36,058 nucleotides of DNA from Peribacillus tepidiphilus (GCF_009466385.1 NZ_WIAQ01000029.1:1-36058); one strand, 5' to 3'. Shown: positions 8,522 through 17,430, counted from the stretch's first letter. Made by a program: numbers and translations. The notes: generated by a model from the letters alone, not told the origin.

Positions 8522-8993
8522 CTTTATCCCTCCTTTATAGTAGGATTACCCCAGATAGAGGGAAAATAGCATTCATTTTATGAAATACTATGCATTAATG
8601 CATGAATAGATCTATTGATCTAATTTAATATAAAAATATTATGTAAACAAAGAGAGTAGTTTTTATTTTATTAGGGTAGATAGGATCATTTACTATCAAA
8701 AAAGTTGTTCGGAAGCCCCCATAAGATTTTATATCAATAAGGCCCATAGGATGTCCTTCAAAGCTGAGCATCCTAAGAATAAGAGAGAACAAATTAAACT
8801 AGAATTATTTGAAAAAAATTATTGTCTATCTATCATAAGCCTGAACCAAGCTAGACAAGCAGCATAGTATATCCATGAAGGAAAGCAATTTCAATCTGCA
8901 TGTTCCTAAAGACATCTACAAAGGATATTTGGATTTGTATAATTAAGCAGATTGAAAAGGTAAATCCATAGAAAAAAGAAAGCTGGTGTAAAC
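8522..8993. other. 472-base intergenic stretch without a clear gene
   Basis: This stretch holds the upstream region of the SASP gene. It contains the 12-bp palindrome TGCATTAATGCA at 8591-8602. There are two short plus-strand open stretches without convincing signals: one from ATG 8752 (38 codons) and one from ATG 8876 (23 codons). There is also a perfect 11-bp inverted repeat, TTTCAATCTGC (8889-8899) and GCAGATTGAAA (8947-8957). I recognise no family in either open stretch. They could be remnants. Confidence 0.4.
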
Positions 8994-9266
8994 ATGATTA
9001 ACTGGAAAGTACGCTTTAAAAATCCAACGTTTATTTTTACGTCATTTATTCCTGGGATATTATTTCTTGCTCAAATGATTGCAGCATTTATCAATACCTA
9101 TATTCAGCCAATTGGATTTACAATTACCGATGACGCGTTGCAGGGATTGTTAGGTATTGTTAACTTTATCGCTCTTACCTTCTTCGGAATTGGTAGCGTG
9201 ATTGACCCTACTACTAAAGGAATACAGGACAGTGTGCGTGCAAAACAATACAATAAACCTTTGTAA
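8994..9266 (+). CDS. Phi LC3-family phage holin
   Basis: The 90-residue membrane protein matches the phi-LC3 holin family (PF04531). It opens INWKVRFKNPTF, followed by two hydrophobic helices (about 14-33 and 50-67) separated by a short loop. The family's late motif GIVNFIALTFFGIGSVIDPTTKG is present in the form seen in Bacillus phages. Holins form membrane lesions that let endolysin reach the wall. No endolysin, tail or other phage gene lies next to it, so it is an orphan, either a prophage leftover or a domesticated copy (bacilli carry such genes outside phages). ATG 8994 is preceded by AAAGAAAGC, only a modest ribosome binding site. Confidence 0.85.
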   Translation: MINWKVRFKNPTFIFTSFIPGILFLAQMIAAFINTYIQPIGFTITDDALQGLLGIVNFIALTFFGIGSVIDPTTKGIQDSVRAKQYNKPL

Positions 9267-9322
9267 GTAACCTTATAAAATTAGTTTTGAACTTTCTTCC
9301 ATAGTTTAAAATTTAATAATAA

Positions 9323-9364
9323 GAAAAATTCCCACGATTCATTGTTAATCGCGGGAATTTTTTT
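9323..9364 (+). terminator. Rho-independent terminator after holin gene
   Basis: AAAAATTCCCACGATT pairs with AATCGCGGGAATTTTT with one mismatch around a short loop, running directly into T residues. Confidence 0.75.
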
Positions 9365-9455
9365 AATGTACCCAATCTTCATATGAATACAAGTACCTAA
9401 CCCAAGGGAAAGAGAAGGGTAGCACTATAATATTCTGTATAATAAATTGAATTTT

Positions 9456-10019
9456 TTATGGTTTTAACACATCGTGATCCACATAGCGTGCACCGTTCAA
9501 CTCACTGATTATGTTGATCGCCACTTTTGCACCGTCACCCGCTGTAATAATGGTATGTACGCTTACGCCTGCACAAGTTCCAGCTGCCCAAATACCTTCA
9601 ATATTCGTTCTACCTGATGGATCAACATCAATGACGGTTTTAATACGTGGTTCTGAGCCATCTTTTGTTTTCACTCCTATTTTTTCTGCTAACTCAACTG
9701 AAGGGCCTGTAGCTAAAAGAATATACTTTGCTTCGTACTGATCGTTTTCAGTTTCTAAGCGGAAGCCTTCACTTAGTTTTTCAATATGGATAGCTTCTGA
9801 TTGGATGATTTCAGCTCCAAATTTCTTCGCCTGTTCTTTTCCGATGTCTACAAGTTCGGGACCCGTAATCTCCATTATTCCATAATGGTTCTCAATCCAT
9901 GCACGCTTTGTCATACTCTTATCTTGATCAATAACTAGTGTTTTTTTACCGGCCTTTGCAGCAAAAAGAGCAGCACTTGCACCCGCTGGACCAGCACCTA
10001 CGATAATTAGATCATACAT
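9456..10019 (-). CDS. Small single-domain FAD-dependent oxidoreductase
   Basis: The 187-residue protein is related to the FAD half of thioredoxin reductase. It has the N-terminal dinucleotide-binding motif GAGPAGASAA (8-17), 'ILLATGPS' in the middle, and the C-terminal FAD-contact segment GIWAAGTCAG…TAGDGAKVA. It lacks the NADPH-binding domain and the redox CxxC pair of true thioredoxin reductases; the only cysteine nearby is in AGTCAG. The length and lack of disruption suggest a genuine short family rather than a truncation. Its partner and substrate are unknown. The gene stands alone, and its start has GGAGGAG upstream on the minus strand. To its right, the stretch up to about 10209 shows no gene. 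Confidence 0.85.
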   Translation of the reverse strand: MYDLIIVGAGPAGASAALFAAKAGKKTLVIDQDKSMTKRAWIENHYGIMEITGPELVDIGKEQAKKFGAEIIQSEAIHIEKLSEGFRLETENDQYEAKYILLATGPSVELAEKIGVKTKDGSEPRIKTVIDVDPSGRTNIEGIWAAGTCAGVSVHTIITAGDGAKVAINIISELNGARYVDHDVLKP

Positions 10020-10209
10020 AGAATATTACTCCTCCAAAAAAATTTTTAACATTTCAAATTTTAGCAAACAAAAAGAAATATGTCTTGAAATATGCTTGTG
10101 GCTTTTCATTGAACCAACAATCTTCTTAATTAGAGAGCTAACATGAAGGCTATAGCGCTTGACGCCAGTTGACCTTGTTATGTAGGACTCCAGTATAAAG
10201 ATAGGCTAG

Positions 10210-10347
10210 GTCTTGAAGTCCGCTTTGCAGGTCTTAGTTCAGAACAGGAAGCGGCTCTTGGTCTTCGAACTAAATCTAGAACCATTTTTGAAAGAGGCAC
10301 TAGCAGGGGTCTTTGGTGTATTGCTACGAGAGGAGGAATCCTTTTGA
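10210..10347 (+). pseudogene. 3' remnant of a TOMM (ThiF-like) maturation gene
   Basis: The open frame from GTC 10210 (just after a TAG at 10207-10209) to TGA 10345-10347 encodes 45 residues ending FLKEALAGVFGVLLREEESF. Its stop overlaps the TTG start of the YcaO gene (TTGA, 10344-10347), the overlap expected of consecutive operon genes. In Bacillus heterocycloanthracin-type operons the gene before the SagD-like one is a ThiF-like 'thiazole-containing bacteriocin maturation protein', so I infer this is its C terminus. I see no promoter or start for it. The rest of that gene is missing from the window. Confidence 0.5.
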
Positions 10348-12287
10348 GTGCTGTCGTGATGGTTGTTGGAGAAGGATGGCTGGCACATAAGATGAGTGAA
10401 GAACTGTCTACCCAATACAAGGTCGTTCGTCGCACCGATTTCGAGGCAGGAGTACCTGAAGCGACTGAATTGGTTCTTGTGTTGCACGATGGCTGGAATC
10501 CCTCTGTTCATAAAAAGGCGGAAGAGGTATTACGACCAAGGGGCATCCCTTGGCTGCGAGGATTTGTATCATTTGGTGTGGGCGTGCTCGGACCATGCGT
10601 TCGTCCAGATACACAAGGGTGCTCCCAATGTGCTGACATGCGACGCCTTATGGCAGGAAGAGACCGTAAAGATATGTGGGAGATCCAACAAATGCTAGCC
10701 TTACGAGGAGAAATATCTAGTGATGCTTGGGCATCGTGCACAGGACTTTTGCAGATGACTTACTTGATCGGGGCTGAGGTACAGAGGGTGCTGAAAGGCA
10801 GTTTTGCCCACTCGGAGGGGAGAGTATTTTTAATAAACCTGAAAACACTGAAGAGTTCATGGCATTCCTTTATTCCTGACTCATTGTGTCCTGTTTGTGG
10901 CCAATTAGCCGACGATTCGGCGGAAATGGCTCAAATTTCTCTGCACCCAAGTCCGAAGATTGGTTCAGATCATTTTCGCTGCCGTTCAATGGATGACTTG
11001 GGTAAGGTTCTAGTTCAAGAGTATCTAGATTACCAGACTGGATTCTTGAATGGTAAAATGTATGATTTCGTTCCGCCATTCGCTGATGTAATCGTAAACC
11101 TCCCATTGTTCACGGGGGATGAGGGAACAGCAGGTCGTACTCATTCATATGCAAAAAGTGAGTTGACTGCCATTTTGGAAGGATTAGAAAGATCCTGCGG
11201 TCTGGCAGCCCGTGGCAAACGAACCGTGGTCTATGATAGTTTCCGAAACTTGGAAGATCAAGCTCTCAATCCTCTCAAAGTAGGGGTACATTCGATGGAA
11301 CAGTATGCACGGCCTAATTTTCCATTTAAACCGTTTCATCCCGACCGCCCAATGAATTGGGTATGGGGCTATTCGTTTTTAGAGGAGCGCCCGGTTCTTG
11401 TTCCAGAGCTGCTTGCCTATTACAGCTTGGGCTGCGGCCAGGGATATGTCTATGAAACGTCCAACGGCTGTGCGTTAGGTGGAAGTTTGGAGGAGGCCAT
11501 ATTCTACGGTATTTTAGAAGTGGTGGAGCGTGATTCATTCCTAATGACTTGGTACGCTCAGTTGACTCTTCCTCGTCTTGATCCTTATTCGGCGAAAGAC
11601 CAGGAATTGGAGTTGATGATCGACCGAGTAAGGGCAGTGGCAGGATATGATCTGCACTTTTTTAATTCGACCATGGAGCACGGAATTCCAAGCGTTTTTG
11701 CGTTGGCAAAGAACAGGAAGCAAAAGGGATTAAATATTATCTGTGCGGCCGGAGCTCATCTGGACCCGGTACGGGCTGTGAAAAGCGCAGTTCACGAGTT
11801 GGCTGGCATGATGTTAACGCTTGACGAAAAATTGGAGACAAACCGTGAGGAATATAGGCGAATGTTGCATGATTCTTCCTTAGTACAGAAGATGGATGAT
11901 CATGGTATGCTGTACGGTTTGCCGGAAGCGGAAGAGCGACTGCAGTTTTTGCTGGACGATCATCGTCCGTGGCGAACGTTTGAAGATGAAATCAAGTGGA
12001 AAAAGAGGCATACTGACCTGACCGATGATCTACAGGACATTCTTCAAGTGTTTCGCAAATTGGACCTCGATGTGATTGTAGTGGATCAGACGTCATTGGA
12101 AATCTCTAGAAATGGACTGTATTGCGTGAAAGTACTGATTCCAGGGATGCTGCCAATGACATTTGGACATCATCTAACCCGCGTAACAGGGCTGGAGAGG
12201 GTGTTGAGGGTACCGATGGAACTAGGCTATGCAAAACAACCGTTGACCCTTGAAAAGCTCAATCCACATCCGCATCCGTTTCCATAA
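10344..12287 (+). CDS. TOMM cyclodehydratase: leader-binding domain fused to YcaO (SagD-like)
   Basis: This 647-residue enzyme of thiazole/oxazole-modified peptide synthesis would use ATP to turn Cys/Ser/Thr of a precursor into azolines. Residues about 1-200 are the E1-like, leader-binding cyclodehydratase part, with zinc cysteines C93/C96 (GCSQC) and C182/C185 (CPVC). Residues about 210-647 are the YcaO domain. 'SELTAILEGLERS' (272-284) and 'EVVERDS' match its ATP/Mg-binding glutamates, and the chain ends NPHPHPFP, the PxPxP-type tail needed by azoline-forming YcaO proteins. The start is TTG 10344, with AGGAGG at 10331-10336. Its GC content is visibly higher than its surroundings, suggesting transfer. 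It is followed 22 bases later by the SagB-type gene. Confidence 0.9.
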   Translation: MSAVVMVVGEGWLAHKMSEELSTQYKVVRRTDFEAGVPEATELVLVLHDGWNPSVHKKAEEVLRPRGIPWLRGFVSFGVGVLGPCVRPDTQGCSQCADMRRLMAGRDRKDMWEIQQMLALRGEISSDAWASCTGLLQMTYLIGAEVQRVLKGSFAHSEGRVFLINLKTLKSSWHSFIPDSLCPVCGQLADDSAEMAQISLHPSPKIGSDHFRCRSMDDLGKVLVQEYLDYQTGFLNGKMYDFVPPFADVIVNLPLFTGDEGTAGRTHSYAKSELTAILEGLERSCGLAARGKRTVVYDSFRNLEDQALNPLKVGVHSMEQYARPNFPFKPFHPDRPMNWVWGYSFLEERPVLVPELLAYYSLGCGQGYVYETSNGCALGGSLEEAIFYGILEVVERDSFLMTWYAQLTLPRLDPYSAKDQELELMIDRVRAVAGYDLHFFNSTMEHGIPSVFALAKNRKQKGLNIICAAGAHLDPVRAVKSAVHELAGMMLTLDEKLETNREEYRRMLHDSSLVQKMDDHGMLYGLPEAEERLQFLLDDHRPWRTFEDEIKWKKRHTDLTDDLQDILQVFRKLDLDVIVVDQTSLEISRNGLYCVKVLIPGMLPMTFGHHLTRVTGLERVLRVPMELGYAKQPLTLEKLNPHPHPFP

Positions 12288-12309
12288 GCGGTGACTAGGA
12301 GGTAGAAAG

Positions 12310-13887
12310 ATGAGTCTAGATGAGTTTCTGAACAATCTACATGTTGACAAGGGCATGGCAAGCCCATCAGATTGGGAAGTAAATTGGGAAGATGGCCCGC
12401 TTCCGTATAAACTCTACAGAGGTTTGCCTGTGATCCCTTTTTCTCTGGAAGTACCGCTGACCCTTGAAGGGCAGGGAGCAATCCTAAAGCGTGACCTTAG
12501 CACAATCGGCCATTTTCTTTGGTATGTATTCGGCCTTACTCAAATTAGCGAGTCAGTTTTTCCCTTCAATTCCACAGAACAAGCGGTTGACCTAATACAC
12601 TCTTTTCGAAGGTTTGTTCCTTCCGGTGGAGCATTGTATCCCAATGAATTGTACGTGTATCTGAAGTTGGAGAATTCGCCTGCTGGGGTGTACCACTATG
12701 ATGCAGCACATCACCAATTAGTGATGTTGCGAGAAGGCAATTTCGATTCATATATAACCAGAGCTCTTGGTAATCGATGTGACGTATCCACTTGTTTTGG
12801 GACGGTTTTTGTATCGACCATGTTTTGGAAAAATTTTTTTAAATACCATAACTTTGCCTACCGTCTACAAGGGTTGGATACCGGTGTGGTGATTGGACAG
12901 CTACTAGAAGTTTCGAAACAATTTGGCTTCGCAGCAGGGGTGTACTTTCAATTTCTTGATCGGGCAATCAACCATCTGCTTGGGCTATCCGAACAGGAGG
13001 AAAGCGTGTATGCGGTTATCCCTCTATCGGAGAATACGACAGACTTGTTTACTAATGGGTGTGATATTGAAGAGATTAGCACTGCCACTGAATTATGCCA
13101 AGAGTTGACAGCAATTCAGACTAATCACTACGTCCGATCACGGAGGATTATCGAGTATCCGATGATAACTAAAATGAATGAAGCATCCATGCTGGAATCA
13201 ACGCAATCGTTATGGAAGATGAAAGCAAAGGAAAGTATAAATTTTGAGGGGCAAGCTGTAACTCTACCTCACGTTAAGCGGCTGTCTTATGATCTGGCAT
13301 CGATCTGCCGAAAGAGATTTTCACCAGACATGGATTTCGTTTTGGGAAAGATAAGTCAAATGCAGCTGGCCACTCTGCTTCAGGAGGCGACGGCTTCCTT
13401 CTCTTATCTAAATGATATAGATGAAGCACAAGAAAAGCATGCCTCCCGAGTCTCACTCTATGGCTGCTTATATAATGTTGAAGATATTCCAAATGGGGCT
13501 TATTTTTATAATAGTACTGCTCATGAACTACGAGCGGTATATCTGGGCGATCATCGACTCCGGTTACAATACGGACTGTCTGGGGATAATGTGAATTTGC
13601 TTCAAGTGCCGCTCTGCCTACATGTAGGAGGGGACATGGATCACTTCAAAACCCAATTGGGATATAGAGGATATCGCATCCAACAAATGGAAGCTGGTAT
13701 GCTCGTACAGCGATTATTGTTAGTAGCGTCAGCAATTGGGATGGGGGGACACCCGCTTCTTGGGTATAATACGAACTTGTGTGATGAAATTTACAAGATG
13801 GAATCACAAGGAAAAACGAGCCTCATTAAGATCCCGATCGGCCACTATCGAAATCGTCCTTGGTTGAGGGGAAGCTTGCATAGCTAA
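12310..13887 (+). CDS. SagB-type (nitroreductase-fold) azoline dehydrogenase
   Basis: This 525-residue FMN-dependent oxidase of TOMM synthesis would oxidise azolines to thiazoles or oxazoles. It contains two nitroreductase-like halves. The first has FVPSGGALYPNELYVYL (about 98-114), the usual SagB signature. The second (about residues 320-525) contains 'DIPNGAYFYN', 'GYRGYRIQQMEAGMLVQRLLL' and 'GMGGHPLLGYN', typical of the C-terminal flavin-binding half. The double-length form is common in Bacillus TOMM operons. ATG 12310 follows TAGGAGG. The gene is co-transcribed with the YcaO gene and ends just before a family A repeat and a strong terminator. No precursor peptide, transporter or immunity gene follows. 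Confidence 0.88.
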   Translation: MSLDEFLNNLHVDKGMASPSDWEVNWEDGPLPYKLYRGLPVIPFSLEVPLTLEGQGAILKRDLSTIGHFLWYVFGLTQISESVFPFNSTEQAVDLIHSFRRFVPSGGALYPNELYVYLKLENSPAGVYHYDAAHHQLVMLREGNFDSYITRALGNRCDVSTCFGTVFVSTMFWKNFFKYHNFAYRLQGLDTGVVIGQLLEVSKQFGFAAGVYFQFLDRAINHLLGLSEQEESVYAVIPLSENTTDLFTNGCDIEEISTATELCQELTAIQTNHYVRSRRIIEYPMITKMNEASMLESTQSLWKMKAKESINFEGQAVTLPHVKRLSYDLASICRKRFSPDMDFVLGKISQMQLATLLQEATASFSYLNDIDEAQEKHASRVSLYGCLYNVEDIPNGAYFYNSTAHELRAVYLGDHRLRLQYGLSGDNVNLLQVPLCLHVGGDMDHFKTQLGYRGYRIQQMEAGMLVQRLLLVASAIGMGGHPLLGYNTNLCDEIYKMESQGKTSLIKIPIGHYRNRPWLRGSLHS

Positions 13888-13899
13888 GTTCCAGCATCG

Positions 13900-13986
13900 G
13901 GTGTCTGGCACCGCTCGTGGGCAAATGTCTTTTTGCGGTGTCTGACACCATTCGTGGACAAATGTCTTTCTGTGGTGACTGACACC
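13900..13986 (+). repeat. Dispersed inverted repeat family A, tandem 1.7 copies
   Basis: A full copy (13900-13949, arms GGTGTCTGGCACC and GGTGTCTGACACC) is followed directly by a second copy lacking its left arm (13950-13986). The second copy has the same core GTGGACAAATGTCTTTCTG and right arm, then a T run. The partial tandem suggests unequal recombination or a failed transposition. It lies 13 bases after the SagB stop codon. Confidence 0.85.
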
Positions 13987-14001
13987 TTTTTTTAAGTTAA
14001 T

Positions 14002-14050
14002 AGAGTCAGCCCCTCATTACATGAAAGTAGTGAGGGGCTGACTCTTTTTC
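14002..14050 (+). terminator. Strong terminator between TOMM operon and katA
   Basis: A 19-bp stem with one G-U pair is formed by 14002-14020 and 14027-14045 (base of stem AGAGTCAGCCCCTCA / TGAGGGGCTGACTCT), with a 6-base loop and a T run at 14043-14049. It ends the plus-strand TOMM genes and also insulates the converging katA. Confidence 0.85.
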
Positions 14051-14118
14051 CTTAAATGAAACCTATTTTATGAATTTCTCACGAATCAATAGTTATAGTC
14101 TATGCACTAGATTAACCA

Positions 14119-15570
14119 TTAAACCTCTTGTGGTAAGGATAGGCCGAGGCCTTCTGCGACACGTTTGCCATATTCAGGGTCTGCTTTGTAGAAGTGTTGG
14201 ATTTGACGCAGTTTAATTTCTTCTAATGTTACAGGCTTCATGGCGTCAACGATATTTTGCACGAGTCGTGCACGTTCTTCTTCACTTAATAGGCGGTATA
14301 AATCGCCTGCTTGAGTATAGTGGTCATTATGATCATAGGCTACGCTGTCGGCTACGCCAGATACAGAAAAAGCTACTGGTTTGTTTTCAGGTGATTCTTT
14401 CGGTCCGCCAAAGCTGTTCGGTTCGTAATATACAGAGCCGCCGCCGTTCCGATCAAATCGCATTTGTCCATCGCGCTGGTAATTATTCACTTCTGCTTTT
14501 GGCCGATTGATTGGAAGAGCATTATGGTTGGCTCCAACACGGTAACGATGAGCATCTGAGTATGCAAAAAGACGTCCTTGCAGCATTTTGTCCGGAGACG
14601 CTTCGATACCAGGTACAAATGCTCCAGGTGAGAATGTTGCTTGTTCAACTTCAGCAAAGTAGTTTTCTGGATTTTTATTTAATACCATTCGACCAACTTC
14701 GATTAGTGGATAGTCTTTCTGAGACCAAACTTTCGTTACATCGAATGGATCAAAGCGATAAGTATTAGCATCTTCTAACGGCATGATTTGTACATAAAGC
14801 TTCCAAGCAGGGAAATCACCGTTTTCTATAGCATTAAATAAATCCTCAGTATGGTAATCAGGATTTTCTCCAGCAAGTTTGGCAGCAAGATTTACATCAA
14901 GGTTTTTAATGCCTTGTTCTGTTTTGAAATGATATTTAACCCAAACGCCTTCACCTTGCTCATTTACCCACTTGAACGTATGACTACCGTAGCCATTCAT
15001 GTGGCGAAATGTTGCAGGAATTCCTCGGTCAGACATTAATATCGTTACTTGATGTAAAGATTCAGGTGATAGAGACCAGAAATCCCATACAGCTGTTGGA
15101 TTTTTCAAGTGAGTTTTTGGATCTCTCTTTTGTGTATGGATAAAATCAGGGAATTTAATCGCATCACGAATAAAGAATACAGGAGTGTTGTTTCCAACTA
15201 GGTCATAGTTTCCTTGTTCTGTGTAGAATTTTACGGCAAATCCACGGGGATCACGTACAGTGTCGGCAGAACCAAGCTCACCAGCTACTGTCGAAAAACG
15301 AACAAAAACTGGAGTACGTTTTCCTACTTTAGATAAGAAATTTGCCTTTGTAAAATTAGTTAAATCATTTGTTACTTCAAAATATCCGTGTGCTCCTGCA
15401 CCCTTAGCATGAACTACACGCTCAGGAACACGTTCTCTGTTGAAATGCGCTAATTTCTCTAGAAGGTGGACATCTTGAATTAAGGTTGGACCACGATGAC
15501 CAGCCGTCATGGAATTTTGGTTGTCGCCAACTGGGGCTCCCCAGCTAGTGGTAAGCTTGTTGTTCGTCAT
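14119..15570 (-). CDS. katA: Heme catalase, KatA type
   Basis: This clade-3 monofunctional catalase (483 residues from the chosen start) disproportionates hydrogen peroxide in the cytosol. The distal His is H54 in [12 protein letters not shown], the distal Asn is N127 in [12 protein letters not shown], and the proximal Tyr lies in [13 protein letters not shown]; all match Bacillus KatA numbering. The frame is open from GTG 15582, but that codon lies inside the minus-strand Shine-Dalgarno GAGGTGA, so ATG 15570 is the start. A perfect PerR box and a plausible promoter lie upstream. No heme-binding residues are missing and the length is normal. Confidence 0.96.
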   Translation of the reverse strand: MTNNKLTTSWGAPVGDNQNSMTAGHRGPTLIQDVHLLEKLAHFNRERVPERVVHAKGAGAHGYFEVTNDLTNFTKANFLSKVGKRTPVFVRFSTVAGELGSADTVRDPRGFAVKFYTEQGNYDLVGNNTPVFFIRDAIKFPDFIHTQKRDPKTHLKNPTAVWDFWSLSPESLHQVTILMSDRGIPATFRHMNGYGSHTFKWVNEQGEGVWVKYHFKTEQGIKNLDVNLAAKLAGENPDYHTEDLFNAIENGDFPAWKLYVQIMPLEDANTYRFDPFDVTKVWSQKDYPLIEVGRMVLNKNPENYFAEVEQATFSPGAFVPGIEASPDKMLQGRLFAYSDAHRYRVGANHNALPINRPKAEVNNYQRDGQMRFDRNGGGSVYYEPNSFGGPKESPENKPVAFSVSGVADSVAYDHNDHYTQAGDLYRLLSEEERARLVQNIVDAMKPVTLEEIKLRQIQHFYKADPEYGKRVAEGLGLSLPQEV

Positions 15571-15615
15571 ATACCGAATCACCTCATGAAAATTTTTCTA
15601 AATCATTTTATTTAA

Positions 15616-15643
15616 ATGATATCACTTGTAAATAAAAAATCAA
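15616..15643 (-). promoter_or_regulatory. Putative sigma-A promoter of katA
   Basis: Read on the minus strand, TTGATT (15638-15643) and TATCAT (15616-15621) are separated by 16 bases. This is a reasonable vegetative promoter about 45 bases upstream of the katA start. Confidence 0.5.
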
Positions 15644-15650
15644 TATTTTT

Positions 15651-15665
15651 TTATAATAATTATAA
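15651..15665. promoter_or_regulatory. PerR box upstream of katA
   Basis: TTATAATAATTATAA is an exact match to the 7-1-7 PerR consensus TTATAATNATTATAA. It lies just upstream of the predicted -35 of katA, in a position suited to repression by PerR and peroxide-induced release. The divergent permease gene starts about 400 bases away and is less likely to be a target. Confidence 0.88.
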
Positions 15666-15810
15666 TTAAATAGATAATTTAAAAAATTTATATTGCTCAT
15701 ATTGTGGAATCTTGATCCGAAAGATCTCAATGAAGTAGGAATTTTTTTATTATTTAAAGCTGTCTATTTATCTATAATTCTTTAAATGAGAATTAGAACC
15801 ATAATTTTCA

Positions 15811-15890
15811 CGGCAGCACTCCCCGGAGTTTGATAATTTTTGTCGAGAATTTACTAGATAAGAAAGAGTCAAAGTTATGGCCGTGGGGAG
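15811..15890 (+). repeat. Dispersed repeat family B, copy 2
   Basis: It begins CGGCAGCACTCCCCGGAG and follows the same order of blocks as the copy after thiE: GTTTGATA, TTTTGTCGA, AGATAAGAAAGAGTC. Instead of the CTCTTC terminator arm it ends in CCGTGGGGAG, which can pair with the CTCCCC near its left end, so the whole element may fold as a long hairpin. It sits between the divergent katA and permease genes. The rest of this 490-base gap is AT-rich with no gene. Confidence 0.65.
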
Positions 15891-16000
15891 CATATGTACA
15901 TATGTAAATGGTAAAAAAAAGCATTGCTACTGTCTATATTCCTTTCTATTTCCAATAAAATCTTAAAAAAATAAGCGTCCAAAAAGTGCGATGTATTATT

Positions 16001-16017
16001 ATCTGATATAATCAGAT
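16001..16017. promoter_or_regulatory. Palindrome upstream of the permease gene
   Basis: ATCTGAT-ATA-ATCAGAT is a perfect 7-bp inverted repeat about 45 bases before the permease start. It could be an operator for a purine or pyrimidine regulator, or simply overlap the promoter. No purine riboswitch is recognisable in this leader. Confidence 0.3.
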
Positions 16018-16061
16018 TATTAAAAATATTTTTACTAAAATAGAGAGTTTCGGTGAATTTC

Positions 16062-17402
16062 ATGAGTAATACTTTCAATCGAAAAGAGATTGTGCTCAGC
16101 TCCTTTCAGTGGTTTATTTTCCTTGTTGCCAACGCTATTGCTATGCCAATCGTCCTTGGCAGCATATTTTCTTTTCCGCAACATGAAATAGCTACTCTCC
16201 TACAAAGAACATTTTTTGTCGTTGGAGTCAGCTCGTTTATACAAGGAAAATGGGGACATAGGTTGCCGATTGCAGACGGTCCTGCAGGCTCCTGGGTTAC
16301 TGTGTTTGTCATTTTTGCATCCATCACTTTTCAAGAAGGTGGTGATATGCATTCAACCCTTCCGCTGTTAGAAGGAGGGATGATTATTAGCGGAATAATC
16401 CTTCTCTTTTTAAGGATCCCTGTTCTATTGAAAAAATTGCTTAAGTTGTTTACATCCCTGGTTACAGGAAGCTTTTTAGTCATCTTAGCCGTTCAGCTGA
16501 GTGGGATTTTTATAAAAGGTATGATTGTTAGAAGTGAAGGTTCCGATGATTTGAATGTGATGTCAACCTGCTTGGCCTTTTTTGTATTCTTCCTCGTTTT
16601 TTTTCTGTCTTTAAAAGGTCGAGGATGGATGAGGACTTATGCGGTTATTATTGGAATCCTTGGGGGATGGATTTTAGATATCCTACTAAAAAAAGGGATG
16701 AATTCTACATATGAACCAGCTGAAGTCTTTTCATTTCCAGAGTTGTTTGCATGGGGACTTCCTCAAGTAAATGGTCCTATTTTTATTACGAGTGTTTTAT
16801 TTACATTATTATTAATTGCAAATACGATAGCCGCAGTTTCTTCCATGGTCACACTATATCCGGACCGAAAAATGGAAGCAATCGCTCTTCGAAAAGGAGT
16901 TTCGGCCGGAGGAGTATCTCATGTCATTTCCAGTATGTTTTCAAGCATAGGTGTCGTGACGCTTCCGGTTTCAACAGGCTTTGTTCAAATTACAAAGCAG
17001 ACGAGAATTCTCCCATTTTTATTAGGCGCAGCCATGCTAGTTATTGTATCCCTATTTCCAAGTGTCGTTGGAATCCTGTCCACGCTTCCTGTGTCCATTG
17101 CGAGCGGTGCTCTTTTATCTACCATTGTGGGCATGTTTGGAATTGGATTAAAAACAATCTCCTCAGAAGAACCTGACCAAAGAAGAGTAACTATAATTGG
17201 ACTATCTCTCATGTTTGGCATTGGGGTCATGCATTTAGGAGAGGAAGTATTTCGTGCATTTCCCATAGGGGCGCAATACCTTTTGAAAAACGGGTTGCTT
17301 GTTGGAACAATCGTTGCAATTGTATTGGATCAAGTGTGGAAGGAAGAGGTGAAAACTCAAAAAAAGAAACAAGATGTTCGTAAAAGAGCACATACAGGAT
17401 AA
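16062..17402 (+). CDS. NCS2-family purine/pyrimidine permease (YwdJ-like)
   Basis: This is an integral membrane transporter of the nucleobase:cation symporter-2 (xanthine/uracil permease) family, 446 residues with about 12 hydrophobic segments. The N terminus 'SSFQWFIFLVANAIAMPIVLG' and 'IADGPAGSWVTVF' resemble Bacillus YwdJ. The C terminus is basic and cytosolic. The frame opens at GTG 16053, but ATG 16062 is the better start; ribosome binding is weak either way. Which nucleobase it carries is unknown. The gene is alone and ends just before a family A repeat. Confidence 0.85.
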   Translation: MSNTFNRKEIVLSSFQWFIFLVANAIAMPIVLGSIFSFPQHEIATLLQRTFFVVGVSSFIQGKWGHRLPIADGPAGSWVTVFVIFASITFQEGGDMHSTLPLLEGGMIISGIILLFLRIPVLLKKLLKLFTSLVTGSFLVILAVQLSGIFIKGMIVRSEGSDDLNVMSTCLAFFVFFLVFFLSLKGRGWMRTYAVIIGILGGWILDILLKKGMNSTYEPAEVFSFPELFAWGLPQVNGPIFITSVLFTLLLIANTIAAVSSMVTLYPDRKMEAIALRKGVSAGGVSHVISSMFSSIGVVTLPVSTGFVQITKQTRILPFLLGAAMLVIVSLFPSVVGILSTLPVSIASGALLSTIVGMFGIGLKTISSEEPDQRRVTIIGLSLMFGIGVMHLGEEVFRAFPIGAQYLLKNGLLVGTIVAIVLDQVWKEEVKTQKKKQDVRKRAHTG

Positions 17403-17430
17403 AAAGATCAAAACTGGGTGTCAAAAACTA

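Noticed and set aside
10178-10511. Minus-strand open frames opposite the TOMM gene start
   Set aside because: They have no motifs or ribosome binding sites, and the plus strand holds a coherent operon junction.
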